Source: Sulfurovum sp. UBA4779
GTDB lineage: Bacteria > Campylobacterota > Campylobacteria > Campylobacterales > Sulfurovaceae
NCBI GenBank assembly: GCA_002403155.1
Contig: DHHF01000008.1
Span: 186,001 to 250,000, forward strand
Reading direction: 5' to 3'
Length of the DNA stretch: 64,000 nt
Of the stretch, positions 53,729 through 62,887 are shown piece after piece. The notes under the pieces are model-generated. The model searched no databases and was not told where the DNA came from. It worked only from the letters and a program-made list of their open reading frames with translations. The translations under genes and the position numbers were made by a program. Position 1 is the first letter of the stretch. Every line of letters begins with the position of its first letter.

Positions 53729-54574
53729 TTAAGACCTTTGTTGGGCTGATTTAAGAGTATTGGAAAGGAGCATGGCAATAGTCATAGGCCCCACGCCGCC
53801 AGGTACAGGAGTGATAAATGAGCATTTGGGCGCGACATGTTCAAAATCAACATCCCCGACCAGCGAGCCGTCTGCTATGCGGTTAATGCCGATATCTATC
53901 ACAATGGCACCTTCTTTGACCATATCTTCTTTGATAAGGCCCGGTACGCCTGTACCTACTACGATGATATCCGCTTTGGACGTATGCGCTTTGAGATCTT
54001 TGGTAAAGATGTGGGTGATGGTAACGGTAGCATTGGCATTGAGCAGCAAACTGGCCATGGGTTTGCCCACAATGTTGCTTGCGCCTACTACGCAGACATC
54101 TTTTCCTTTCAAGTCGATTTTGTACTCTTCAAACATCTTCATAACCCCCAGGGGCGTACAGGCAACAAAACTGTCCAGTCCGGTTACAAGACGGCCTACA
54201 TTGCAGGCATGAAACCCGTCAACGTCTTTTTTGGGATCGATCACTTCAAGAATTTTGGCAGTGTCGATCTGTTTGGGCAAAGGAAGCTGAACAAGGATGC
54301 CGTCGATGCGGGGATTGGTATTCATCATTTCGATAGTTCCGATAATTTCGTCTTGGCTGATCGTTTCAGGCATATGATGCGTAATGGAGTAAAACCCCAC
54401 TTTTTCGCACGCTTTTGCTTTCATTTTGACATAGGCATGGCTGGCAGGATCATCCCCGACAAGAATGACCGCAAGGCCGGGAACGATATTTTTCTCTTGT
54501 TTGAGTTTTTCTACCTCTGTTTCTACATACTTTTCCACTTTTTGGGCTAGCGCTTTACCATCAATCAGTTGCAT
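53729..54574 (-). CDS. folD: Bifunctional methylenetetrahydrofolate dehydrogenase/cyclohydrolase FolD
   Basis: A 281-residue protein with YVKMKAKACEKVG (catalytic lysine), GILVQLPLPKQ, CVVGASNIVGKPMA and TPVPGGVGPMT. It interconverts one-carbon folate forms. First gene of the four-gene operon; AAAGAGAGC before the ATG. Confidence 0.97.
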   Translation of the reverse strand: MQLIDGKALAQKVEKYVETEVEKLKQEKNIVPGLAVILVGDDPASHAYVKMKAKACEKVGFYSITHHMPETISQDEIIGTIEMMNTNPRIDGILVQLPLPKQIDTAKILEVIDPKKDVDGFHACNVGRLVTGLDSFVACTPLGVMKMFEEYKIDLKGKDVCVVGASNIVGKPMASLLLNANATVTITHIFTKDLKAHTSKADIIVVGTGVPGLIKEDMVKEGAIVIDIGINRIADGSLVGDVDFEHVAPKCSFITPVPGGVGPMTIAMLLSNTLKSAQQRS

Positions 54575-54642
54575 TGTGCTCTCTTTATCTTTTTCGGGTA
54601 TTATATCAAAAATAGTTTAGGGCAATAAATTGAGAGGTTGCA

Positions 54643-55011
54643 ATGAAAAGAATATGGTTATTTTTGCCGTTGTTGATAATGCTCAATGCCGGTGAAGATT
54701 TTATTTCGCATTATGAATACGGTGAAATGCTCTACAATAATCCAAGAGGCGTAAGCTGCGCTCAATGCCACGGAGAAGACGGCTCCGGCACTATCATCGT
54801 AGAGTTAAAAGAGCAGCAGGAGCTGCAGACCATTTCGGGAACCGACATACGAAACAAAAGTCTTGAAATGATGATAGAAAGCGTGAACCGCTACCATGAA
54901 ATCATGCCTCGTTACTATCTGACCGACGAAGAGGTAAAGGCAATTTATGATTTTATCCGCAAAAAAAACAAGCTGGATATGGTTTCCGAAAAAAAGAACA
55001 GCAATCCGTGA
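54643..55011 (+). CDS. Single-haem c-type cytochrome, periplasmic
   Basis: A 122-residue protein with a signal peptide (1-16) and one CxxCH motif, CAQCH, near residue 40, followed by GEDGSGT. The distal methionine lies in IMPRYYLTDEE. It carries electrons in the periplasm. GAGG precedes the ATG. It is followed by the DUF4139 gene after about 54 bases, with no functional link seen. Confidence 0.85.
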   Translation: MKRIWLFLPLLIMLNAGEDFISHYEYGEMLYNNPRGVSCAQCHGEDGSGTIIVELKEQQELQTISGTDIRNKSLEMMIESVNRYHEIMPRYYLTDEEVKAIYDFIRKKNKLDMVSEKKNSNP

Positions 55012-55065
55012 TAACTTCGTTATAATAATTCTTTCTCAAAAGAAAGGATAGAAAGGATTGCTGAC

Positions 55066-56496
55066 ATGGATCTCTCTTTAAAAAAAACAGCAGTGGCCCT
55101 GTTATTCGGTCCTGCACTCGGATATGCTTCTGCCTTAAACGTTTATCAGGATATGGCAGAATATACGTTTGCCCCCAAGGACGGATATATAGGGTTTGCC
55201 AAAAGCGTGAAGGCCAGCTGTAAAAACAATGAAGTGATGCTGGCAAAAAAGCAGGCATGCCCAAATGAAGAGAGGCTCTGTAAGGCATTTCTTCTTCATG
55301 AAAAGACAAAATATGATCTCGTTGCAACAACACAAAAGCTTACCATGCTCGATAAGCTTGTCTCTTTTTCAAACTCTACGGATTTTGATCCCAAAGCATG
55401 GATCGACGGATCCGAACTGCTAGGAGAGCGAAGTGCAGCATTGATGCTGGAACAAGAAAGGCTCAAGGCTGCATTTGCCATCGAAGAAGAGGCATTTTTT
55501 AAGCAGGCTCCCTCAGCCGATCCGCTTTATTTGGCAGAAGGATGCCAAGAAGACACTAAACTGACATTTCCGTATGGGCAAATCGGTTTTTCTACGTTTT
55601 ATGAGGCCGAATTTTTAGAAGAAAACCAAATGAGGGTAACGCATTATCTTTCCGTACGCAATCACAGCGGCGTGGATATCAAGGCAGACAGCGCAATGTT
55701 TTACTATCGGCCTGCGAGAAGATACATCGATCCTATCCATTTTACACCCTGGGTAGTCAGCAAGTATGCCCCTAAAGCACCGCAGGAGTATCGAACCGCA
55801 ACGGCAAAGATGGCGCCCATGGCAGAGAGTGCGTCTATGGTTGAAGAGATGGGAACGGATAAAATGCCGTTGCCGGAAGTTTCTTATGAGGATGCCAGAG
55901 TCTATCAGGTCAAAAATCTCTCTTTGCCTTCCTTGGGGATACCTGTAGATATGCCTATCGTTTCATGGGAAGCGCCCGCAGATTGCAAAATATACGTTTA
56001 TCCTTATGCTAATACGACATCTTTCACTCTTTGTGCTTTTAAGCCGGCGTATCAAATAGATACCCATCGATGGAAAATCAAATCCGGCGGGGAAATCATC
56101 AATGATCATGCCATAGGCGAATACTATGAGGGGATGTATCAACTTTATGCCAAAGCAGAAGAAGATATTCAAGTTTTGCGCAGACCGATAGTGCAAAATG
56201 AAAAAAACATAGGTTTTTTCGGCAACACCGTCCGAAAAAAAGACGGTTTTACACTTGAAATCACCAACAAATCAAATAAGCCTAAAACACTCAACGTGAT
56301 CGAACGCTTTCCCGTCTCTTCCGCAGAGGAGATTAAAGTAAAACTGCTGAGTGTTTCTTCAACGCAAAAAGTTGACTATGAGGAACTCAAAGAGGGGCGC
56401 ATAGAGATGAAGATAGATTTCAAAGCCAATGAGAGCAAAAAAATCGAGGTGTTGTTTGAAATATCGTATGATAGAGAGTTGGATATAGAGTATTAA
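55066..56496 (+). CDS. DUF4139 domain protein, secreted
   Basis: A 476-residue protein with a signal-like N-terminus (about 1-24) and a helical region (60-150), then the DUF4139 beta domain (about 160-476) with GFFGNTVRKKDGFTLEITNKS and VIERFPVSS. Such proteins sit at the outer surface of the cell or in the periplasm; function is not known. The lone AAAGGA ribosome site lies before ATG 55066. Convergent with the cold-shock gene. Confidence 0.72.
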   Translation: MDLSLKKTAVALLFGPALGYASALNVYQDMAEYTFAPKDGYIGFAKSVKASCKNNEVMLAKKQACPNEERLCKAFLLHEKTKYDLVATTQKLTMLDKLVSFSNSTDFDPKAWIDGSELLGERSAALMLEQERLKAAFAIEEEAFFKQAPSADPLYLAEGCQEDTKLTFPYGQIGFSTFYEAEFLEENQMRVTHYLSVRNHSGVDIKADSAMFYYRPARRYIDPIHFTPWVVSKYAPKAPQEYRTATAKMAPMAESASMVEEMGTDKMPLPEVSYEDARVYQVKNLSLPSLGIPVDMPIVSWEAPADCKIYVYPYANTTSFTLCAFKPAYQIDTHRWKIKSGGEIINDHAIGEYYEGMYQLYAKAEEDIQVLRRPIVQNEKNIGFFGNTVRKKDGFTLEITNKSNKPKTLNVIERFPVSSAEEIKVKLLSVSSTQKVDYEELKEGRIEMKIDFKANESKKIEVLFEISYDRELDIEY

Positions 56497-56533
56497 AGAA
56501 AAGATGCAGAATAAATTCTGCATCCCAACACGA

Positions 56534-56752
56534 TTAAAGCGGTGTTACATTCTCTGCTTGAGGCCCTTTTTGACCTTGGCCGATTTCGAATGTTACGGCT
56601 TGGCCTTCGGCAAGCGATATACGGCCTGCACCTGTTTTGTTGATTTGACGGAAGTGTACAAACACGTCATTCCCGCCGTTTTCTTGTTGGATGAATCCGT
56701 AACCTTTTTCATCATTGAACCATTTTACCGTTCCCTTGACTAATTCTGCCAT
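56534..56752 (-). CDS. Cold-shock protein (CspA family)
   Basis: A 72-residue OB-fold RNA-binding protein with [15 protein letters not shown] (RNP1) and DVFVHF (RNP2). The ATG at 56752 has AAAGG before it; the extra 14 codons upstream are not part of the protein. Cold-shock proteins keep RNA unfolded. The leader to about 56940 is long and holds several stem-loops (56865-56885, 56792-56808 and 56771-56782). Confidence 0.95.
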   Translation of the reverse strand: MAELVKGTVKWFNDEKGYGFIQQENGGNDVFVHFRQINKTGAGRISLAEGQAVTFEIGQGQKGPQAENVTPL

Positions 56753-56764
56753 TGTTATACCTTT

Positions 56765-56890
56765 ATGATTGGGCTTGAGCCCTTTAATTTGCACTTTTAT
56801 ATAAAGTGGAATCTAAAATCGGAGAGAGTCTTTCGGGGGTCTAGCAATATACTTTACACACGATAGATGAACTCGAACCTCATCTGTCTT
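56765..56890 (-). promoter_or_regulatory. Structured 5' leader of the cold-shock gene
   Basis: Three stem-loops: GGGC/GCCC (56771-56782), CACTTT/AAAGTG (56792-56808) and AGATGA/TCATCT (56865-56885). A long folded leader is typical of cold-shock mRNAs, where it changes with temperature. Promoter near 56940 is not identified. Confidence 0.4.
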
Positions 56891-57017
56891 CAGTTGTATT
56901 GTAGCTATTTTTTTAATTTTTCTGCTTATTTATAGATAGTTTATTCTAATAATATTATTTTTGATATTCTTTTGTGTAGTTTTGTAAACTTCTTTAGCAA
57001 AAAGGCAAGCGTTTGGC

Positions 57018-57668
57018 TTATTTTTTTAGCCAGTCGCTCAACGCAATAAGCTCATGGGGATGTTTTGGCGGAATTTTAAGAATTTCTGCAAAACTTTTAA
57101 CACCCATAGAGAGCAGATACTGCAGATTATCGTCAAACGTTGCATTTTGTATGACAAAAATATTGTCCTTGTGCACCTCAAACATATATCCGCCGTTTGG
57201 AATGGGAGACATTGAAAGAGTAACCGTATAGTGGTCTTTGATGATGCTCTCTTTTTGAGAATACATTAAGCCTATATTGTATCCTTCGTTGGCAAATCCC
57301 CGTATCGCCACGACCAATACTTTATTTTCTCCCTGTTTGGATGAGTTGAAAATGCCTATGATGTCTTTTACTGTCGAATAGCCCGGTATTTTTGCAAGCA
57401 GAGATTCAAAAAATCCGGCCAACCTTGTTTGCATAAAATGACCCACGATATACAGCAAAAGCAAAAAAGCGCCGATTGCAAGCAGAAACCATAAAAATTG
57501 ATGATTTTGCGGAACAAATCCAACCATTTGAAATATCCAGCCGACAAGGGCATCGACCTTCCCGTACAGCCACAGTATGACTACCGTCACAACAGCCACA
57601 GGCAGCAGGCCGAACAACCCTTGCAGTACAGTTTCCATAAAATGTTTTAAAATTTTGATATTTTTCAT
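57018..57668 (-). CDS. DUF502 family membrane protein
   Basis: A 216-residue protein with two membrane helices (about 16-38 and 60-80) and a conserved C-terminal cytoplasmic part (IPGYSTVKDIIGIFNSSK). DUF502 is a bacterial and plant family of unknown function. It overlaps the nadE gene by four bases, so it is co-translated. Confidence 0.82.
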   Translation of the reverse strand: MKNIKILKHFMETVLQGLFGLLPVAVVTVVILWLYGKVDALVGWIFQMVGFVPQNHQFLWFLLAIGAFLLLLYIVGHFMQTRLAGFFESLLAKIPGYSTVKDIIGIFNSSKQGENKVLVVAIRGFANEGYNIGLMYSQKESIIKDHYTVTLSMSPIPNGGYMFEVHKDNIFVIQNATFDDNLQYLLSMGVKSFAEILKIPPKHPHELIALSDWLKK

Positions 57669-59563
57669 TGTTCAAGTTCCTTGAGCCAAATTTCCATATC
57701 TGCATCGCTGGGCATTCTCCAGTCGGCTCTGGGGCTGAGACTGACGGTTCCGACTTTGGGCCCATCGGGCATACAGCTTCTTTTGAACTGCTGGGTAAAG
57801 AAACGCTTGATAAAAAGAACAAGCCATTGTTTAATGGTTTCTTTGTCGTAAGTGCCTTCAAATGCCAGTTGGGCAAGGAAAAGAATTTTGCTCGGTTTGG
57901 CTCCGTATTTGATGGTATGATACAAGAAAAAATCATGAAGTTCGTACGGGCCGATGATCGCTTCGGTTTCTTGCAAAATAGTGTCTTCTTTGTGCGGAAG
58001 CAACTCCGGAGAAATGGGAGTATCGAGAATATCTCTAAGAATAGAAGTGATCTTTTCTTCGGCTAAAAAATACTCAATCACATACTTGATAAGGGTTTTA
58101 GGGATTCCGGCATTGAGCGCATACATGCTCATATGGTCTCCGTTATAGGTGCTCCATCCCAGAGCGATTTCGCTAAGATCTCCCGCGCCTATCACCAACC
58201 CGCCTTCTTTGTTGGCCAAATTCATAAGCACAGAGGTTCTTGCGCGGGCTTGCACGTTTTCATAAGTGACGCTATGTACATTTTTATCATGTTCTATAGC
58301 TTCAAACTCTTTGAGGGAGATATCGGTGATATCTATCTCTTTCAGGGTGACCCCCAATACGTTGCATAGCTTGATGGCATTTGATTTGGTACGGCTGGTT
58401 GTGCCAAAACCCGGCATGGTCACGGCAATGATATGTTTGTGGTCCCATCCCATGATGTCAAAAGCTTTATGCGTAGAAAGCAGCGCAAGGGTAGAGTCCA
58501 GCCCTCCCGATACGCCGATCACCGCTTTTTGAATGCCTGCATGGCGCATACGTTTGATAAGGCCATGGGCTTGGATATGGACGATTTCATCGCAATGGCG
58601 TTTTTTTTCTGCATAGCGCGAAGGAACGAAAGGGGCAGGATTGATATCGCGTTGAAGTGTCTCAATCTGCGGCGGGGGCGCTACTTTGATTTTTCTCGTT
58701 TTTTTGTGTCTTCCGTCACAAAAACTGGATTCGTTCAGTCTTTGCCATCTTAGCCGCTCAAGATCCACATCGGCCGTGATCAGGGTGTTTTGCAGGCTGA
58801 AACGTTCGCTTTGGGCCAGGGTTGTTCCGTATTCACTGATAATCGCATGTCCTCCAAAAACCATATCGGTAGTGGATTCGCCTACACCCGCAGAACTGTA
58901 CACATATGCGGCCATACAGCGTGCGCTTTGTGTGCGTACAAGTTCTTCTCGATATTCTGATTTGCCTACAAGTTCATTGCTTGCCGAAAGATTAAAAAGG
59001 AGGTTTGCGCCGTTGCTTGCCATATGATTGCTTGGAGGCGTTACGGCCCAAAGATCTTCGCACAGTTCTACCCCGAATGTCATCTCTTTGCCGTCATAAA
59101 AAAGCAGATCCACACCGAAAGGCACCTCTTTGCCCATCATTTCTATCGTGCTTTGTACGATATCCCTGCCGCTTGTGAATTGGCGTTTTTCATAAAACTC
59201 TTTTTTGTTCGGCAGATAGCTTTTGGGCACAATCCCGAGTATGCTGCCTGCTTGTACGACCAATGCGCAATTATAGAGCCTGTCAGCATAAATGAGGGCC
59301 ATACCGAAAATAGCAAGGGTGTTGATCGTTTCACTGTTTTTCAATATCTTGCCAAGCGCTTCTTCCTGTTCGGCGATAAGGGTTTGATGAAGCAGAAGAT
59401 CACTGGCAGTGTATCCCGTAAGCGAAAGTTCAGGGAATACAACGACACTAACCTCTTTGGCATACGCTTCTTTGATGAGCTTGATGATCTCGTCTGCATT
59501 TTTGGCAGGATTTGCCACTGTGGTATGATGGACCGCTGATGCGACTCGGTAATATCCGTACAT
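57665..59563 (-). CDS. nadE: Glutamine-dependent NAD+ synthetase
   Basis: A 632-residue fusion of an N-terminal nitrilase/glutaminase domain (catalytic E45, K114, C168 in FPEL, PKSYL and ELCEDL) and a C-terminal NAD synthetase domain (VIGVSGGLDSTLALL near 355). It turns nicotinate adenine dinucleotide into NAD+. GGAG lies before ATG 59563. A structured leader of about 80 bases lies upstream (59587-59664). Confidence 0.96.
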   Translation of the reverse strand: MYGYYRVASAVHHTTVANPAKNADEIIKLIKEAYAKEVSVVVFPELSLTGYTASDLLLHQTLIAEQEEALGKILKNSETINTLAIFGMALIYADRLYNCALVVQAGSILGIVPKSYLPNKKEFYEKRQFTSGRDIVQSTIEMMGKEVPFGVDLLFYDGKEMTFGVELCEDLWAVTPPSNHMASNGANLLFNLSASNELVGKSEYREELVRTQSARCMAAYVYSSAGVGESTTDMVFGGHAIISEYGTTLAQSERFSLQNTLITADVDLERLRWQRLNESSFCDGRHKKTRKIKVAPPPQIETLQRDINPAPFVPSRYAEKKRHCDEIVHIQAHGLIKRMRHAGIQKAVIGVSGGLDSTLALLSTHKAFDIMGWDHKHIIAVTMPGFGTTSRTKSNAIKLCNVLGVTLKEIDITDISLKEFEAIEHDKNVHSVTYENVQARARTSVLMNLANKEGGLVIGAGDLSEIALGWSTYNGDHMSMYALNAGIPKTLIKYVIEYFLAEEKITSILRDILDTPISPELLPHKEDTILQETEAIIGPYELHDFFLYHTIKYGAKPSKILFLAQLAFEGTYDKETIKQWLVLFIKRFFTQQFKRSCMPDGPKVGTVSLSPRADWRMPSDADMEIWLKELEQ

Positions 59564-59586
59564 TTGTCACTCCAAAATTAGATAAT

Positions 59587-59664
59587 GTCACGGTGAACGC
59601 CATTGCAAGCACTCTTATATTTGCAGCAGTGCAAAATAAGACGTTGCATTTCGAGAACCGTGAC
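59587..59664 (-). promoter_or_regulatory. Folded leader between cyclophilin and nadE
   Basis: GTCACGGT (59587-59594) pairs with ACCGTGAC (59657-59664), enclosing a TTGCA/TGCAA hairpin (59621-59634). It lies 24 bases before the nadE start. It may be a leader RNA of nadE or a terminator of the cyclophilin gene. I do not match it to a known NAD riboswitch. Confidence 0.4.
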
Positions 59665-59715
59665 GGTATTTCGCCTACTTTTTTTAAAAAAGGTAGAGAA
59701 AGAATATTTTAAATA

Positions 59716-60246
59716 TTATGCTTTTTTAGCAAAGATCTCGATAGACTCGATAGTGTCATTTTGTTTGATGTTGTCAAGCACCATAAAACTTTCCGTATCT
59801 CCTTCTTCGATCCCTCCAAATACCGTATGAACCCCGTCAAGATGAGGGGTCGGCACAAAGGTGATAAAAAATTGGCTTCCGCCCGTATTGGGCCCTGCAT
59901 GCGCCATGGAAAGCGCGCCTCTTCTGTGGCGATGCGTGCTGGTATCCGTTTCGCAGTCGATGCACCAGTCAGGCCCGCCTGTTCCCGCCATTGCCGGGTT
60001 GCCTCCGGGGCCTGAGTGCGGGCATCCGCCTTGTGCCATGAATCCAGGGATTACTCTGTGAAATTTTAGATTGTTATAAAATCCTTCATTGGCCAAATGC
60101 GCAAAATTCGCTACGGTATTGGGAGCATCTTCATGATAGAGTTTTACCCATATCACACCTTTGTTGGTAGTGATCTTTGCATAGTTGTACGTTTCCATCA
60201 CATCTTGAGGGATATCGTATCGTTTTGTCTGTCTTCTTCCAAACAT
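59716..60246 (-). CDS. Peptidyl-prolyl cis-trans isomerase, cyclophilin type
   Basis: A 176-residue cyclophilin with FHRVIPGFMAQGG, GSQFFITF and VFGG. It speeds proline isomerisation and is probably cytoplasmic, having no signal peptide. An AGAAGGAC site precedes the ATG. A CDCETD-type loop between 95 and 115 is specific to some bacterial members. The gene is monocistronic. Confidence 0.93.
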   Translation of the reverse strand: MFGRRQTKRYDIPQDVMETYNYAKITTNKGVIWVKLYHEDAPNTVANFAHLANEGFYNNLKFHRVIPGFMAQGGCPHSGPGGNPAMAGTGGPDWCIDCETDTSTHRHRRGALSMAHAGPNTGGSQFFITFVPTPHLDGVHTVFGGIEEGDTESFMVLDNIKQNDTIESIEIFAKKA

Positions 60247-60310
60247 ATGGTTTAGTCCTTCTGTAGTTAAATTAGGCTATTATTATACCACTATTTATTG
60301 AGGGGTTAGC

Positions 60311-61003
60311 ATGGAACTTTGCGTAGCGCTTGATTTGCCTTCGGCAAAAGAGAATTTGGATCTTGCCAAATCGCTAAAGAGGTATGATGTCTGGATGAAA
60401 GTGGGGTTTCGTACCTATATCAGGGACGGAAAGGCATTTTTGGAGGCGCTTAAAGCGGTCAATCCGAATTTTAAAATCTTTTTGGACCTTAAGCTTTACG
60501 ACATTCCCAATACAATGGCGGATGCCGCAGAGGAGATCGCCAAGCTCGGCGTGGACATGTTCAATATCCATGCGAGCGCGGGGCCTGCAGCGATGGAGGC
60601 TGTCATGCAAAGACTTGCAAATCATCCAAATCGCCCGCTGGTGCTTGCCGTGACTGCGTTGACCTCTTTTGATGAAGCAAACTTTCAAACAATCTACGAA
60701 AAAAGCATTCAAAGCAAAGCAGAACAATTTGCCAAGATGAGCTATGAAAACGGCCTAGACGGCGTGGTATGCTCGGCATTTGAAAGCAGGGCGATCAAAG
60801 CCGCCACAAGCGAACGGTTTTTAACCTTGTGCCCGGGTATTCGTCCTTTTGGCGAAGAGGCCGGCGACCAGCAGCGTGTAGCGACTCTGCAGACGGCCAA
60901 AGAGGAAAGCGTGGACTTTCCTGTCGTGGGAAGGCCCATCTATAAAGATCCTGATCCTTCAAAAAAAGTTGAAGAGATCCTTCGGGTGATCGCATCCTTA
61001 TAG
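60311..61003 (+). CDS. pyrF: Orotidine 5'-phosphate decarboxylase
   Basis: A 230-residue TIM-barrel enzyme with catalytic [11 protein letters not shown] (about 58-68) and the C-terminal phosphate region [16 protein letters not shown]. It makes UMP from OMP. AGGGG precedes the ATG. Confidence 0.97.
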   Translation: MELCVALDLPSAKENLDLAKSLKRYDVWMKVGFRTYIRDGKAFLEALKAVNPNFKIFLDLKLYDIPNTMADAAEEIAKLGVDMFNIHASAGPAAMEAVMQRLANHPNRPLVLAVTALTSFDEANFQTIYEKSIQSKAEQFAKMSYENGLDGVVCSAFESRAIKAATSERFLTLCPGIRPFGEEAGDQQRVATLQTAKEESVDFPVVGRPIYKDPDPSKKVEEILRVIASL

Positions 61004-61036
61004 CGCTTTGCCTGTTTTGATGTGCAAAGAGCCGGA

Positions 61037-61162
61037 TTATTTTTTTTCTTCGACTTTTTTAGGTTCAGTCATTTTGACTGCATTTTTCATGCCTTGTATC
61101 ATAAAATACGTCCCGATGGCAAACAGGATCAATATGATAATCGGCGTTAATTTTTTAAGCAT
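61037..61162 (-). CDS. Small membrane protein, 41 residues
   Basis: Begins MLKKLTPIIILILFAIGTYF, one membrane helix (about 7-24), then a charged tail ending MTEPKKVEEKK. AAGGA sits eight bases before the ATG. Too short to name. It converges on pyrF and stands alone. Its clear ribosome site and helix make it a likely real gene. Confidence 0.65.
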   Translation of the reverse strand: MLKKLTPIIILILFAIGTYFMIQGMKNAVKMTEPKKVEEKK

Positions 61163-61322
61163 CTGTTGTCCTTGCTTTTGATTTTAAATCATACTGTAAC
61201 ATAATACACGAATAAAGAAAATCAAGCAAAGATTTTGGCCATAAAGGACAAACGGCACAAAAAAATATTTTTTTAAGCTTTTATTTAAGGGTAGTGCATT
61301 ATAATCCCATTTACAAAAACAC

Positions 61323-61413
61323 GGACAGTTGGGTGAGTGGCTGAAACCACACCCCTGCTAAGGGTGCGTATCCTAACCGGGTACCGAGGGTTCAAATCCC
61401 TCACTGTCCGCCA
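61323..61413 (+). tRNA. tRNA-Ser (anticodon GCU)
   Basis: Acceptor GGACAGT pairs with ACTGTCC; discriminator G and CCA are encoded (61411-61413). Anticodon loop CTGCTAA gives GCU. The long variable arm and 91-nt length fit a type II serine tRNA; T-arm GGTTCAAATCC is present. Base 61323 is the first of the acceptor arm. Confidence 0.96.
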
Positions 61414-61464
61414 CTACTTCACTAATCCCCATTACATGGAGTTTGTTAAAATTAAAATGGCTAC

Positions 61465-61485
61465 TGTGCCCAAAGTGTGCCCAAA
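61465..61485 (+). repeat. Two tandem TGTGCCCAAA repeats behind tRNA-Ser
   Basis: Two perfect 10-base copies (61465-61474 and 61476-61485) with a period of 11. They lie about 50 bases past the tRNA end. Such short direct repeats beside a tRNA can be arm sites of an integrase, but no integrase gene follows. Confidence 0.45.
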
Positions 61486-61571
61486 AATGTCAGTTACTTT
61501 GTGAGAAATTCCGCTCTTCCTCCTCACTTTTCAGAAATTGCGTTTATTGTTAGAATTGGCGTTATTGTAAC

Positions 61572-62087
61572 TTACATTACAGGCATTACAATAACAACTG
61601 GTTCAGGTGGAGAAAAAATCATATATGGTGACTTAAAGTCTTTTACTCTATGTTGCTTAATGATTTTGTAGTACTTTTCGTTTAGTCCCAAGTCTTGAAT
61701 ATTCTTTCCTCCTACTGTTAGAGCAATAACTCCTTTATTTGTTTTAAGTTGTACCTGTCCCCCTCTGCTAAGCTTCGGAAAACAAACACCCTTGATATTA
61801 TTATAGTCTAGATATACAAGCTTTTTGAGTAACATTCCTGATTTTGTAGCAGAATATACTATTAGCTGCTTATCTGTTAAAGCACAATTTGCTTTAGAAA
61901 ATTTTGCAGTTTGTTCTGTACCAAAAGCGTATGCAAAATGACAAGCATCAATAGTTAAAAAATTACTTTGTTTATAGGCTTTATCTTTTACAGCTATGTT
62001 TCTAAAAGATGTTTCATTTACAGCAACTAATGTAACACATCCTGATAAAATGAATATACTCATAGTCAATAAAATAACTTTTTTCAC
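61572..62087 (-). CDS. Lipoprotein of unknown function
   Basis: A 171-residue protein with a lipobox LSGC at about residue 14 from GTG 62087 (signal KKVILLTMSIFILSGC). AAGGGGGAG sits at good spacing before the GTG, so I prefer it to the ATG ten codons upstream. The rest is a beta-rich domain of unknown family. The DNA is clearly AT-rich compared with neighbouring genes, and the gene follows the tRNA, so it may be acquired. Confidence 0.6.
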   Translation of the reverse strand: MKKVILLTMSIFILSGCVTLVAVNETSFRNIAVKDKAYKQSNFLTIDACHFAYAFGTEQTAKFSKANCALTDKQLIVYSATKSGMLLKKLVYLDYNNIKGVCFPKLSRGGQVQLKTNKGVIALTVGGKNIQDLGLNEKYYKIIKQHRVKDFKSPYMIFSPPEPVVIVMPVM

Positions 62088-62325
62088 GTTCTCCCCCTTT
62101 TGTTTTTGAGTATTCAAAATAGTATCAAAAATAACTTTTGAAAAATAAAGTATTTGGCAGAGGCTGCCTGATTCTTTGTACCAAAAAGTATTGACAGATC
62201 AATTCAAAAAATGCCTTATAAGCACGGTTCAATTATCACGGTTCATTTTTTTACAACTTAACATAGATCAAGTTTTATAGAAATTATACATGTTACGATA
62301 TATTTTTTATAATAAGGAGTAGATC

Positions 62326-62772
62326 ATGAAAAAAAGTGTTGGGACAATCATTGCTCTAACGGCTATGCTTTTAGCAACTGATAGTCAAAAGGGAATTGAA
62401 TCATTATCAAAAGGTACTAGGACACTCCTTGCGGATGAGATGAGACACATTGAAAAAGGGATGCACAGCATCTTTTCCAACATCGTCAAGGGGGAGTATG
62501 ATCAGATAGCCAAAACCGCAACAGATATCCAGGATAGTTTCATTTTTGCCAAAAGTTTAACGGATGCGCAACGCTCCGAGCTCAAAGCAAACTTGCCGCA
62601 AGGATTTATCGAGCTTGACCGTTCTTTTCATATGACGGCGGGTAAACTGTCTGAGGCAGCTGAATTTGAAGACAAAAAAGAGGTAGAACGAAATTTTGCT
62701 CAGATGATGGGACTGTGTGTGCAATGCCACTCTACTTATGCAACACAGCGATTTAATACATTTTCTGAGTAA
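62326..62772 (+). CDS. Periplasmic c-type cytochrome, C-terminal haem site
   Basis: A 148-residue protein with a signal peptide (about 1-19) and a C-terminal CVQCH near residue 131. The fold is helical (cytochrome c'/c556-like), with GTRTLLADEMRHIEKGM early in the mature part. TAAGGAG precedes the ATG. It lies alone. Confidence 0.72.
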   Translation: MKKSVGTIIALTAMLLATDSQKGIESLSKGTRTLLADEMRHIEKGMHSIFSNIVKGEYDQIAKTATDIQDSFIFAKSLTDAQRSELKANLPQGFIELDRSFHMTAGKLSEAAEFEDKKEVERNFAQMMGLCVQCHSTYATQRFNTFSE

Positions 62773-62887
62773 ATTGATAGAGAGTAATTTATAAAAAAAT
62801 ATAGTTTAAATATCCCTGCACGTTCTATATCCAAAGATATGGAATGAGTTGAGTGCAGTTTTATTTTGACGGCAGTATCGCTCTAGG

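Noticed and set aside
61459..61506. A 15-codon ORF behind tRNA-Ser
   Set aside because: Lies on the direct repeats, no ribosome site, stops at once.
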